From the NCBI GenBank assembly GCA_029204225.1, contig CM055101.1:31088519-31152518 (forward strand): a DNA stretch of 64,000 nucleotides, written 5' to 3'. Made by a program: the position numbers and the translations under genes. Origin of the DNA: Diphasiastrum complanatum. Taxonomy: Eukaryota; Streptophyta; Lycopodiopsida; Lycopodiales; Lycopodiaceae. The notes beneath the pieces are model-generated. The model did no database searches, was not told the DNA's origin, and worked only from the letters and a program-made list of their open reading frames with translations. Below, one piece after another: positions 45,731-58,559 of this stretch (positions are counted from its first letter, which is position 1; each line of letters starts with the position of its first letter).

Positions 45731-48700
45731 CTAACTTTTCTGCAGCTTTTTTTTACCACTTAGACTTTCTTCCTTTACGAAGGCCTCTTCTCTTATGGAT
45801 TCCCACAAATCAGCAAATTGCCGATGATACTTTGCTTGTATCCAGCCAAGAAGCTCTTCATACAAAAATCTGAAATCAGCTTCCCACATTTTCGCAAGTT
45901 TGAGCTTTGAGTCAATGGCTGCAGGACCTGTGCCAAGCCTGTGCAAAGTTTCACTGACACGCCTGTGCACACGACCTTCAGGCCTCAGAAAAAGGGATGG
46001 GTCAGCACTTAAATAAGGACGGAATTTGCCTAAGATGGGGAGGACTTTCCCCTGTAATAATGACAAAGCAAAAATGCATGTTCTCGTAGTTCCATTTTTG
46101 AGTGGAACGCCACATAAGGGTAGCTCCCATAAATGAGGACCAAAAGAGGGGGAGACCCAACACATTATCTGATCTGAGATCCTATCATACCACGGTGGTG
46201 GGTCAGCCAATGGCTTTGAGAAAGTACAAAGGGAACCGGCCTGAGATACCAACCACTCTTCTTTCACACAGGTAATACCCCACATGTAAGGTCTCGAAGT
46301 ATGAATCAGCTCATTATAAACAACAAACTCGGGTGCTACTTTGGAAACAGAGGATGATGGATGAAGAAAAACGGCTTCCTGTACTGCACAAGATTGGTAA
46401 CGCACTGCCTTGTGGCTCTTTGAAGCTTCCTTTGTCATATTCTTCACCTGGGAGCTCAACCTACGAGCCACTCTGTCAGCCCAGCCAGCACATATAGCTC
46501 GCTGAAGCAGTACCTCTTGATCAGGATCCAAACTTATTCTCTCTAGCTGAAGCCAGAACCCCTCAACATCAGCCAGATGTTCACTATTCAACATATCCTG
46601 TTTTTCCTCAAAAAGACTTAACTTGGGGAAAACATTCTTGCTGTAGCGGCTGACGATTTGTGACAACTGTTTTCTGAGCTTTGACATTTCAATCATTGTT
46701 TTGGAATGAAGGAAATTTTCTCTACAAAACTGTTCTAAACTATTGCTCCTCTCATATGCCCACAAGGCATTCACAACTGAAAAAGCATCACTGGTGGGAT
46801 TAAAAAATTTTGCATGTGCATTGCCAGGTGTCGCACCTTTTGAATAAGAACCCCTCGTTTTCAGCTTTTGATCTTCCATGCATCCATTCTCGGGTGTTGA
46901 TTTCTCAGGAGAGATACTCAAGTTCTTAACAAATGGATTTTCAAGACTTAATGCAGCTGCAACAGCTATCGCATAGGCTACCAGAAACTTTGCTTTGGAA
47001 CTTTTCTTTAATGATTGAGCTTCCTGAAAAACTGCCAGCAACATCCTTGCATGCCTTGGGGTCACCGGTATTGTAGCCATAGCCTTTCCAATTTGTGTGG
47101 GCAATTTCGTAGACGGCTGCAAAGCTGACAAGGCAACAAGGCATTTTTCTGCCTCTTGCACAGCTGTTGGGTCCGGTGGTGTTGGAAATGGAAAATTTAT
47201 TACCTGCATAAAATCTTGATTCTCAAGATATTGCTCATGGTCGTATGTAGAAAGAACAGTAATCTACATCCAGTACCCCAAAGAACATAAAATAAACATT
47301 TATAGCAATTTTGTATCTATTTTCTGGCAATATATGCAGCAATTGACAAACTTCACCAAACTAAGCTCTACTCAAAACAGATAACAGCAAGAACCTGAAC
47401 ACGATTGCAACGAAGGTGTGTCGGCCCGAGAATTTACATATTACAAAATAGCAGCCTATAAAGAAGTGCTACCTTGTCAATGCCCATGCATTTCAGAGTA
47501 AGAACTGTTCCTTCTATAGGCGCTTTGCTCAATTCTGGCGCTGAGAACTCTGGAAAATTATTATTGAAATGAGCAGATGAATAAAGACGATAACAATGAC
47601 CTGGACCAGTACGACCTGCTCTGCCAGCACGCTGCTCAGCTGATGCTTTACTAATCCACTGCACTGTAAACTTGGAGATTCCAGTGGAACGATTTAACTC
47701 TCTCTCTTTCGCACGACCACAATCAACAACATATCTGATTCCTGGAATTGTAAGAGACGTTTCTGCAACATTGGTAGAGACAATAATTAACCGTGTCCCT
47801 TTGGGAACATCAGCAAAAACTCGCAACTGTGCTAGTGCAGGAAGCATTGCATATAACGGCAATACACACACTTTCCCTGGCACTTTCAAAACAGTACCAG
47901 TTTTTTGCGAGTCTCCACGCATGCCATGAGACGTGGAGACACCATCATGAGCAGTCACACTAAATGACTCTGATCCCTGCAGATTTGTGCCTATCCCATG
48001 TTTAACAATGGTCTCTTCAACTTGAACAGCACCCGCTTCATCCGAATTTTGTACATCATCGTCACTATCACTTACATCAGAGGATGACTCTTCTCCAGAA
48101 TCAGCACTCCCAAGACTTGCATCACTTTCTTCTTCGATCAAACCATTGTCCTGGTCATCAATATCAACAGCATTCGCAATGGACTCAAGGTCAAGCTCAC
48201 CGAGTTCCTTTCCTACTATTAGATTTGAGCTCTCCAACTTAGTAGTGTTCTCATTTGCACCATTTGACATCAAGCAAGGACTGTTTTTTCCTCTTTCGAG
48301 GATCGGTATCCTCTGAAATGAGAATTTTTTTCTAAGCCTGCTGCAGAGCGATTCAACATCTCTCTGTCCAGTAAGAAACACTAAAATACCTCCGGCTGGC
48401 AACTTTTGATGGATGGCACAAACTTTCTTCAGTGCACGAGTTTCATAGTCACACAACTCCGTTTTTGAACTAAAATGAATGGTTACGGGGTACTGTCTGG
48501 TAGGAACCTCCACAACAGGTGGTGTTATTGGAAACATTCGCTTATTTAAAGTGAAATCCTCTACTCTTAAGGTTGCGCTCATAATCACCAGCTTAAGGGG
48601 AGCCATTGAGATAAGTGGTCCTGATAACAGTTCACCTTGATCACTTCTCTGTTGCTGAACTTGACACTGCTGTCCAGACAGTTTCTGCATATGGAGGAAG

Positions 48701-51700
48701 AAATCAAACAAATACATCTGAGCTGATAAGAGATACTAGCAATTGTTAATGAGCTCCAAAGACAACAATGATTTGAAGCATCTTATGAGTCATACAGCAG
48801 TCAAGGGATTGAACGTTCGTTCTTAAGCTAGAAAGTACCTGGCGAAGGGGCAATAATCGAGAAAGCATGCCAATGAGGATATCTGTGTTGATGCTTCTCT
48901 CATGTGCTTCATCTAGTATGATTACAGAATATTTACGCAACAGAAAATCTGTCTGTCCATAGCCAGCAACATTGTGAGAGTTAGATGCAACTTAATACTA
49001 AGATATAAACACAAGCCTCTTACTGAAACTGCTCATTACATCTTGAAAAACTGAAAACTCGTCTTTCAAGAGCTCAAATGTGAACTGAATCATTCTGAAC
49101 TCCATTTTGGGCTATCAGGAAAGCCACTTTGACCTACATCTTAGAACGTCTATTCTAGAAATCTAACAAAACTAAAACAAGAAGTTGCAATGCTCTATGA
49201 AGCAAATGACACACATAGCACGAATCACACATGACACACATGTATCTTTAAAGGACAACACGAGCTTCAATGGAAGATCAGACACAAATACAACACAACG
49301 TATCTTCGGGGAGGGGGGGGGGGGGGGGGTGGTTTGTAGCACCACATATTAATTTGTAGTCATTCTTGACATTACTAGTCTCCACACACTTGACACACTA
49401 GTACCCTAACACCTTGACGTAGGAGCCCACGCACACAATTAATTAACCTGAAGATTGGGGCTTATTTATGCCCTTCCTCAGAACCTGAGGTAGAGCAATG
49501 ATTATTATACAAAACTTTGGTCCCGTCACAGTAGCATATCTCTCAACAGTCTATATGTTAGCAGCTCAAGCTACACAATATATGACCAGGAAACTGTTAG
49601 AAAACCGACTTGATCATACAAGTAACCCAAGACAAGATTCCTATTGTTGTTAGACAATAGTCATACACATGAGAGAGAACAACAATGATGAAGAGATGCA
49701 CTCTAACTATGTCCCATTACAAATGAAGTAGGGCGCCAGCCTACATATATACTTTCTCTAAACTATGTGTAAGGTAAAAAGCAAAAAGCAAATAGCAAAA
49801 GACAAAAAGCTAATTACTATAATTACTACCTATATTGGGTAAACACCCAAGATGAGTTTCTAAGTGATAAAAGCAAATCCTATTCTACTAGTAGTGCGCC
49901 CACCTACATGCATGACTAAAAAACGAATTTACTATAAATAGTAATGACCCTAAAATACGACTTACTATAAATAGTAATGGCCCCTATGATAGCACACAGG
50001 CACGGCCAAACTAACACTAATTAATCCTAAATGATAACATTAGGGGTACTAAAGTAAACATTAACAACACTCCCCCTTAATGTTTACATTGTCTAGAACT
50101 ATGCATAACAAAAGTATGCATGTATCTTCCATGAAGCCCATGTAATGAAGATCCTCAATTCTGATGTAGAATTTATGATCAACTCTGATCTCAATGTCTT
50201 CACTACTCGATGTAGAACTTTCTTCGTATGATGATGTAGAATTTCCTTTGAATGTCGATCCTTTTCATATGACTTCCCAATGTCTTGTTGTAGTCTTCAT
50301 GTCCCTTTAGTGTATATGTGTGACTACCATGAGTGCAACATATCATCTGATTCCTTGACTTCCTTTGAATCAAAGAACTTTGACTCCCCCTGAATCAAAT
50401 AATGTAGACATGATAACTTTTGCCTTAACCTTGAGAACTTTGCTTGAAGATTGACTCCCTTGGTCTCTTTGAACATCTTTCAAGCTATCACAATTGTAAG
50501 GATCTCCCCAACATTCAAAAAGAAAAAATAATCTTCTTTGATTACAGTAACACCATCATAATAACCATAAGTAGGAAATAGATCTACAAATGTCAACATC
50601 AAATCTCATATATCAACACCCACTTTAGAAACCTGTACTTCATAAGTAGTTGGCTCCACTTGTGTCGATTCCTTGAATTGAACCCATTTCAATTCTCCTC
50701 GTACTCTCATAAGTTACCACTTGTGATGTACTTGATGGACTTTAGTTGAACTACTCCCCCTGGATGTACACTTCATGTTTGCATTCCAACCACTCTCTCC
50801 AAATTGAATAGAATATCATCCATGAACCAGACCAAATATGCAAGTAAAGGAGCATCCCCAATAGAAAGATAAATGTATACAATACTTCCTCACACAAAGT
50901 AACTGATACTGTCCTTCAAATACTTTCTCACACAAAGTACTTCACATGATCTTTTCCATGGAATCTCTTACCTCTATCTCACACACGAAGTCACTTGCAC
51001 CCAACAACTTTCCAACCTAGAAAGCATTTCATCATGATATTTATTCTGACACTTTGTCATATGCAAACTTGGTGTACGTCCATCTTTTAACCATGTTGTT
51101 TTTCTTGAAGCTAAGCAACAACCTGTACTGTTGATTTTCAACGGCTAATCAACTACCTTGGCTTCCCAATCTTATAACAGAATCTACCACATGACAGAAC
51201 ATGAACTTGGATAGATTCTAGAACCTTTTTCCAACTCAAAATAGAATTGATCTCACTTGGTACCACCACATGAACAATCAACTATGACTTGGATGGTATC
51301 CAAGAATTACATGACAACCACAACAAGCAATCACTTCGATTACTCATAAATCTGAAGTGATACTAGTTCAGATAGACAAGAAAGTTTCTACAACATAACC
51401 AAGTTACTATGACTTGAATAGAAACCAAACCGATACAACGTAGAATTGACCACACAGCTTGCCACACCTGTCACTTGTAACAACGAACTTATCATTTGCC
51501 ACCATGATAATTCACCAAGTGTTGGATTGTTCACCCACCAATAGGGAACGTATCGATTTATCTATATAGACTCATAGTCTATACTTCTCATGCAACTTCC
51601 TCTTAAGAATTTGCACCTTTGTTGATTCCAACCTCGACAAAACTTTGTCAATCTTAGAATGTCTGACGTTGACCTTCCTTCAGTATGCTTGTTGGTAGCC

Positions 51701-54700
51701 GCTTCTGCAGCTTCAGCATCACCTTGATCGTTGATTGTCTTCCCCTACCATCTCTTTTGTTTCATGTAGACTTTCCTTTCCCTGTGAGTTAACCCTTCCA
51801 TTTTGTGAGGAACCTTGTTCTGATTACTCTTGTGAATCCCTTCTTCACCTTGCAACTGATTGCAAACAACTCCTAGTTGTATTGTTGATCCTTACTCCTG
51901 AGACCTCCCTCAGCATGCATCAAGGTTCACCATTGCATCCTAGCAATCTATGTATTTCCATGCTTCCTTGCATGTAGTCATCCTCAACTTGCATGTGATA
52001 AACTCCCACTTGTATGTGATTGTCTTGCTGTACTTTCAATAGCATGCAAATAGCTTTAAGTTGGCCTTTATTTGGCCCCAAAAAGCCCTCTTTCAGCCAA
52101 AGTTAGGCCCTTCCAAAGTGGCCTTAGGAAATGAGTTCAAAAATGAACTGTTTCTTCATTATGAAAAACCGCTCGATCAAGAAGATTGTTGATGGACGGT
52201 TGAGATCACATGCATTAAAAGCGACGTGGGCCATTCGTTTTCCTCTTGAATATCGATTTATCTATATAGACTCATAGTCTATACTTCTCATGCAACTTCC
52301 TCTTAAGAATTTGCACCTTCGTCGATTCCAACCTCGACAAAACTTTGTCAATCTTAGAACGTCTGAAGTTAACCTTCCTTCAGTATGCTTGTTGGTAGCC
52401 GCTTCTGCAGCCAAAAAACAACCATGCATTGATCTGATTCCAGTGATCAGACTTGTCTTCCAGTGATCTGACCTGTTGTCTTCCAGCGATCTAACCTGTC
52501 TTTCAGTGATCTAACCTGCTGTCCTCCAACAATCTGATCTGACTTTCAGCGATCTGACCCACTGTTTTCCAGCAAACAGCCAGCAAAGAACTCTCCTAAT
52601 CCAAAATTCAGGTCCAGTGAACAGCCTTCAAACACTTTGCAGTCCAACGAGCTGTCTTAGCTCTCCTCCAATGAACAGTTCCTTGTGAATGTCCAACAAT
52701 CTGTCCTCTAGCAACCTGAACCTGCAGATAACACAAACTTCCGAATACAATCTCATCCTGAGATCTGAGGCAGACTTCGTAGTCTCCTCCACGTAGCTCA
52801 GCTCTCCTCCTTATGCACCGGATCTTCTCCCACAAAGCTGCCACTGTTGTCGTTGAAGATCAAACTTGAGAGCTGGCTAGGGACACCACCTGCACCTGCT
52901 CTTCTCCTTGAAGATGATGGCCAAATCAATCCCTTATGAATTGATTCCGTTCATTGAAGTACCTCGTTGTTCTCTCGACTCTTGAACCACGTTCTGATAC
53001 CATGTTAGAAAACCGACTTGATCATACAAGTAACCCAAGACAAGATTCCTATTGTTGTTAGACAACAGTCATACACACGAGAGAGAACAACAATGATGAA
53101 GCGATGTACTCCAACTATGTCCCATTACAAATGAAGTAGGGCGCCAGCCTACATATATACTTTCTCTAAACTATGTGTAAGGTAAAAAGCAAAAAGCAAA
53201 TAGCAAAAGACAAAAAGCTAATTACTATAATTACTACCTATATTGGGTAAACACCCAAGATGAGTTTCTAAGTGATAAAAGCAAATCCTATTCTACTAGT
53301 GTAGTGCGCCCACCTACATGCATGACTAAAAAACGAATTTACTATAAATAGTAATGACCCTAAAATACGACTTACTATAAATAGTAATGGCCATGGCCAA
53401 ACTAACACTAATTAATCCTAAATGATAACATTAGGGGTACTAAAGTAAACATTAAACAAAGCCAATATACTTTGGCCCCCCATTCACAATTAGTATATGA
53501 CAGAGATTCGCATCACTAGGAGACAAGAAGATAACACAAAATAGTCATTACTTTAAGATGAGATAATGGCACATACCTGTAACTCCCTGAGAAGAATACC
53601 ATCAGTCATGAATTTGATGCAATTATGTTCTCCAATCTTGCGATCGTGCCGGACTTGGAAGCCGATTTCACAACCCAAGCAGAAGTTCAACTCGTATGCA
53701 ACTCTTTTTGCTGTGGCAAGAACTGCAACTCTGCGAGGTTGAGTAACCCCGATTATTCCTGATCGACCCCCACACATGCTTGAACCATAGCCAGCTTCAT
53801 ACAAGAACTGTCCTACGTATGTTAAGGCATTAGTTACTTGTCTTGATGAAGAGGAAGTTGCCCTTAAAAACCATAATATGTCAGAATGCAGGCTCACAAA
53901 CAGCATAGATGCATGCCACACTTAAATGGTCATAGTTTTATGTGTTCTTGAAAACATTCTTGTATGCTGAGGATGTCCAACAACAACTACTTTGAGCATA
54001 TAACTTGCAACAACAGTAAAACATTCCTAGTTGACAATATCTGAGATAAGTCTTTTAGGTATCAGAGAACCATACTCGCTATGCATGCGTGTGTTTTCTT
54101 GGGGCAAACATCATACGAGTACTATGCCTCAAGAAAATAATGCAAAGAGACTGAGGATTGCTTCACTGTCAAAAATAAAAAGGGATGTCCAAATACACAA
54201 ACCAATTAAGGGAAGTTGCATGTGATAATTCTTGAAAGATAAATGATAACGCAATGGTTGAGACATTTCTTGAAGGAAACATGGCAAGGCAGTGGTTGAT
54301 ATTCGGCATAAATTTCAACTTCATACATCGAGAACATACATCTACTATACAGGAACATACATCCTTTAAATTGTAGCTCTATAATTATCTCAATCAAAAT
54401 AAACTTCAATATTCTGGTCTCACAAAGATCCTCTATTTTAACTAGAATAGGCCAATAAACTAACATTTCAAACCATTTTTAGGACAGCATGGGAACCTTA
54501 GCAAATTGTGCAATGAAAGTTTCTGAATCGTATACATTTCTTTTCCAGTGAACAGAAAATGCATTGCAGGCTTTATGCTCCAAAGCGTGTTAGATGGCTA
54601 CCAGATTTGATGAAAAGTTAGACACCCTTTTCAGATTTCAATCTCACAGGCAACTTGAAGACTATAGTTTTGAAGCTCCTCCCACTACAACATACTACAG

Positions 54701-57691
54701 TAATGAGACAAAGGCTTACTAATGAAATAGATGACATTCTTTGAATTCATCCTCCAATCATTAGCCCGTTGGTTGAGAACTTCGGTTGGGCATCAGGTTC
54801 ACCTATTAAACCTCAACTCCATCATGCACAGCACAGACTACGTGTTACTAGGCGCCAACAACAAAGACAAGAATAAGTGCACTGTCCAGTCACATTCAGA
54901 TTATCGTTAAACTTCGATCACTTCTCTGAAGCCAAACAGCAAACTCAGCCACCATGAAGCACAACATTAAGACATGGTTACCATAGAACGGTCCTGGGAC
55001 CAGCGGAACGGTGATCCCAGCAATGTCCCATCACAAAAATGTCCAGAAACGTTCATGCTGCCAGGAAAAGCATCTAAGAAACTTTCCGAGACATTCTTTG
55101 ACTATGAAAGCTATCTTACCTTATATTTATAATTCACTCACCTCTCTAAAGCCAAACTGCAAACTCAGCCACCATGAAGCATAGCATTGAAACATAGTTA
55201 CCATGAAAAGGTCCTGGGAACAGTGGAGTGGCAATCCCAGTAATTCCTCATTGCAGGAATGTTCACATTGCCAGGAAATGTATCTACAGAACATTCTTTG
55301 ATAATAGAAGCATTCCATTGGCCATGGACACCATGGCCAAGTGAATCAAATATTATGACCATCGTTTATGGAAGTTGGAGTTGGAAACTAATTCTTGAAG
55401 TTTCTGTCTAAAACTCCAATCTAGCTTTTGTATGCATGAGCTTTAGCAATGAAGCTTCCAAGGGGTTTTAAATATGTAAGTTGCAATAAGTCGTAGAAGA
55501 GTCGTTGCAATAAGTCCTCCCATAGTTGTGTTAGCTCTTGCAAGTCAAAAGCCTACGCATTTCAGCCTCCAAGTTTCCTTCACTACAATGGAGGCAAACT
55601 TGATTTGTCCACTTCAACTTTTGATCTCAAGTCATGTGAGTTGGTTCATATCCTCAAAATAGTTACCCCTAGCTGCCCACTTTCACCCTAAAAGTCCTAC
55701 ATTTAAGCCAATACAATCTTGAAGTGCATACTGAAATAATTTGTTAGGATGTGTGGGAACTTTGGCCATCAACATCGAGTTTGCATTGTCCTGAAGTCTT
55801 CCCCTGATATCAGGTCCTTTGAAAGCGATAGTGTAATTTTCATTTAATCCGTCTTGCTTTGGCACGAGTGTTTTTAACTAATGGATTGAGGCAACACATG
55901 TTGGAGGATTCAACCCACGCAGTGCGGCTGGGCACGAGAAGAGTGCATTGTCCCATAAGCAATTGGGGCCCAGAGAATCGCCTCCATATAAGCTCATAGT
56001 AGACAACATTCCCTTGTCTCCTAGTATCAATCCTTTTGGGGTCAAAGGGAAAGGCCGGTGGTTAGGTGGTGGGGATGGGACCCCATGCGCGGCCCGCAGG
56101 TGTGCATTGTGCGCAATGTTGTCTATTGGACTGGTTGTGCTGCTTTCCACTGCCGACAAACTTTTGACATGGTATCAAAGCCAAGTGGGGGTCGTGTACG
56201 AGCAAGTGGGTGTCCTTTGCCCTGTGCTTGCTTGAGTGGGGGTGTTGAAGGATTCAAGCCACACACAGTGCAGTTGTCTGCATGAAGGCACAAGAAGAGT
56301 GCATTGTCCCATAAGCAATTGGGGCCCAGAGAATCGCCTCCATATAAGCTCAGAGTAGACAGCATTCCCTTGTCCCCTAGTATCAACCCTTTTGGGTTCA
56401 AAGGGAAAGGCGGGTGGCTAGGCGGCGGTGGGGATGGGATCCCACGAGCGGCTCGCACGTGTGCATTGTGCGCAATCAAAGTGCTTTATGAGGAAGTGGG
56501 GACTTCATTTGATCAACTTTACTTTTCAATCATGGTTGCCAAGAAAGAGGAATGGAAGAACACCTGAATCGTCCCCTCCCAATGAGAATCTGAAACTCAA
56601 ATTTAATAATGTCATGAATCGTGTTAGCCTCTAGGAGGGCCACAAAAATGTCAAAGAGTCAAGACTCAGATGTTGGAATTTTGCATCTAGAATCTAGATG
56701 TCTGGCATGAATGGTGACACTGATATGTAGATTCTAAATACTACTGTCATTCATGATCCTACTATCTCCTAGCCCATATCACGTCACTCTGAGTTTCAAA
56801 ATTATTCATTACTTTTCCAAGTACAAACCTGTAAGGAAAAGCGCAGTCTTCCTTCATAACAACTTGATCATACGGTAAGAAAGCAAGATAACAAGATAAA
56901 GTCTAAAACTTAGAAAGAGTAAGCCCAATCCTGCAATGAACACAAAAACAAATGGAAAAAATGACCACTATTCAATCCTTGTCAGTATCATTCTTCTTAT
57001 GAATCGAGAATACGTAAGCAAATCTTACTTTACTTATCTAACATTGATAAATACATACCGATTCCCAACTTAACGAACCCTTGTCAACCTACTGTCATAA
57101 TAATATTTTCATGCAGTTGGCATCTTTGGACATAAGTGATAACTAACTGTAAACTGAAAAATATATACAAACCTGAGGAACCTGGGAAGTTTTGCCTGAG
57201 CCCGTCTCGCCACAAATAATAACAACAAGATTTTCATTTATTGCTTCCATGATCTCTTGCTCCATCATCACTATCGGCAAATTGCTCCGCGATTTTTCCA
57301 CCTCTTCGGGCCGACATACCTGCACTATGAACGTCCGCTTTGGTGCTTTCTGATCGAAACCCTCCTCTGTCTTGTCACATACTTTTGGCCCAGAAACTCG
57401 TTCAGCCACAGCACTTTTTGACCTAGTATTGATCTTCATAGCAACTTTATCTTTGTTCAATTTTGCCTCATCTACTGCTTTATTCCCACTGAGAGGAGCA
57501 TCTCTGCAAACATGCAATGTCTTGTGGCTCTTAGTGCGGATGGATTTATGCTTTCTCTTCTTCTTAGGGTTTGTATCTTCACGTAACCAAGGACTCAAAT
57601 CTGAACCCGCATGAGCTTCCAAGATCTGTTGCTCCATCATCACTATCGGCAGACTGTTTTTCCACCTCTTCAGACCGCCATGCACGCGCAA
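45731..57691 (-). CDS. DHX37: DHX37/Dhr1-type DEAH-box RNA helicase, five exons
   Basis: DHX37/Dhr1 acts in the nucleolus to unwind U3 snoRNA from pre-rRNA during small-subunit assembly. Exons on the - strand: 57691-57173, 53807-53577, 48952-48839, 48684-47473 and 47203-45731, all phase 0 with GT-AG introns, about 1182 aa. Motifs in order: Walker A GETGSGKT (about 161-168), TQPRRVA, DGILLRE, DEAH (about 264-267), [60 protein letters not shown], then HA2 and OB-fold regions to the stop. An acidic Ser/Asp insert ([13 protein letters not shown]) sits between the RecA lobes, as in DHX37 homologues. Lysine-rich PKKKRKHKS near the N-terminus may be a nuclear signal. Introns 1 (3.4 kb) and 2 (4.6 kb) are filled with retroelements. 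The start codon is uncertain because exon 1 has a partial upstream duplicate. The core reads intact, so it is likely functional. Confidence 0.88.
49313..49329. repeat. G17 homopolymer in helicase intron 2
   Basis: Seventeen consecutive G (preceded by GGGGA) on the + strand. The gene is on the - strand, so the transcript would carry a C run, while the non-transcribed DNA could form a G-quadruplex. Confidence 0.9.
49595..53458 (-). mobile_element. LARD-like non-autonomous LTR retrotransposon in DHX37 intron 2
   Basis: Two direct LTRs, 49595-50066 (472 bp) and 53003-53458 (456 bp), are almost identical except for an indel of about 20 bp (CTATGATAGCACACAGGC present only in the left copy). On the - strand the primer-binding site TGGTATCAGAAC (53002-52991) abuts the 5' LTR, and the polypurine AAGGGGGAGTGT (50078-50067) abuts the 3' LTR. 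The 2.9-kb interior has no gag or pol pattern on either strand. The target-site duplication is not clear (GAAAC and AAGCC flank it). It is transcribed in the same direction as the helicase gene. Confidence 0.85.
51551..52410. repeat. 160-bp direct duplication inside the LARD
   Basis: 51551-51710 and 52251-52410 are near-identical and lie exactly 700 bp apart (TATCGATTTATCTATATAGA ... GCCGCTTCTGCAG). A degenerate repeat, CTTCCAGTGATCTGACCTG, follows the second copy (about 52440-52570). Confidence 0.9.
54915..55313. repeat. 220-bp tandem duplication in helicase intron 1
   Basis: GCCAAACAGCAAACTCAGCC (54931) and GCCAAACTGCAAACTCAGCC (55151) mark two diverged copies. The match continues through ACCATGAAGCA and GGTCCTGGGA to ACATTCTTTGA. 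It is not coding. Confidence 0.85.
55899..56476 (+). mobile_element. TRIM retrotransposon in DHX37 intron 1, 3' LTR truncated
   Basis: 5' LTR 55899-56169 (TGTTGGAGGATTC...CTTTTGACA). Primer-binding site TGGTATCAAAGCC (56170-56182; one change from consensus). The internal region is 73 bp. Polypurine GAGTGGGGG (56234-56242). The 3' LTR from 56243 (TGTTGAAGGATTC) is homologous up to GTGCGCAAT at 56476, where similarity ends about 60 bp short of the full LTR. It is oriented antisense to the helicase gene. The same family is seen at 34341-34682. Confidence 0.85.
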
Positions 57692-57900
57692 TAAACATCC
57701 GATTTGCTTTCTGATCCCTCTTCTGTCTTGTCACATACTTTTGAGTCTTGGCCCAGAAAACCCTAACGCTAGAGCACCTTTCGACCTAGTTTTATTGGTC
57801 TTTGATCTACTTTCTCTCTTATTGTGGGGTTTTTTTCCATTGAGACGGCCATCTACGCAAAGCATGCAATTTCTATTGGCTCTTAGGGTGGAGTCTTAGT
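57605..57900 (-). repeat. partial duplicate of helicase exon 1
   Basis: On the - strand, [15 protein letters not shown] and [14 protein letters not shown] here parallel [15 protein letters not shown] and [14 protein letters not shown] at about 57330-57240. DNA similarity extends through CTCTTCTGTCTTGTCACATAC. A frameshift separates the two blocks in the upstream copy, and the frame then reads on into exon 1. It is a decayed tandem copy with a period of roughly 370-380 bp. Confidence 0.75.
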
Positions 57901-57967
57901 TAGGAACTCCAATGTGGAGTGTCTTGTCCATGACACATAAGCTCTACTTTCACACTCAAGTAGCTTA

Positions 57968-58117
57968 CTTCGCACCACCAATGCCATTGTAGTGGTGGTG
58001 TAGTAGCCATCTAATGGAGATGGGCAATGATATCACTATTGTTTCAAAACAATGATACCATTGCCCACCCTTAAATGTGTGGGCCACCACCTCTCCCAGA
58101 GTAGTGGTGGTGCGAAA
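57968..58117. mobile_element. foldback MITE, about 150 bp
   Basis: The terminal arms CTTCGCACCACCA and TGGTGGTGCGAAA are inverted repeats, and the centre also folds (GGGCAATGATATCA with TGATACCATTGCCC). TA flanks both ends (57966-57967 and 58118-58119), consistent with a TA target duplication as in mariner-like MITEs. It has no coding capacity. It sits upstream of the helicase exon 1. Confidence 0.65.
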
Positions 58118-58119
58118 TA

Positions 58120-58559
58120 CTCTCTTCCCTATAGTTTTGTTGCCATTACACGGGGCAACTCGGGTGGTTAATTCTTAGTAGCACGTATGCGTCAACTCAA
58201 GAACCTCTTTGGATTGTCGTGCATCCCTTTCCTACATGTCAAGCACTCCCAAGTAAGTATCACTATTGTGTGTTAGTTGTTCGTTGTCCATAAAATGTGA
58301 CATCTTCCAATGGCAAAGGATGGAGTTGCTCTCGACCTATTAAGAGACTTGGAAAATGCGGAGGTGGTATGGAAGTCATGTTTCTAGGCTAAGGCACATA
58401 AGCTTTATTTTCCTAAATCTCTTACTAAGAGATATTCTCTTTTGCGATTTATTCTTTCTTATGTACATTCTTCTAGCACTCCTAAAATTGGTGGAGCTAC
58501 TCTGTTCATAAGTTTCATTGGTGATGGGTTTATCTTCTTACAATAAAGGCAAAGCTATT
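58120..58559. other. probable degraded copia sequence
   Basis: A + strand pattern (LVKSLTKRYS- to GGATLFIS-like) hints at a copia integrase upstream of the clearer part at 58560, but it is too decayed to delimit. Confidence 0.3.

Noticed and set aside
50067-52990. Hidden gag-pol in the LARD interior
   Set aside because: No frame on either strand shows zinc knuckle, DSG, YXDD, integrase or RNase H motifs; short frames only.
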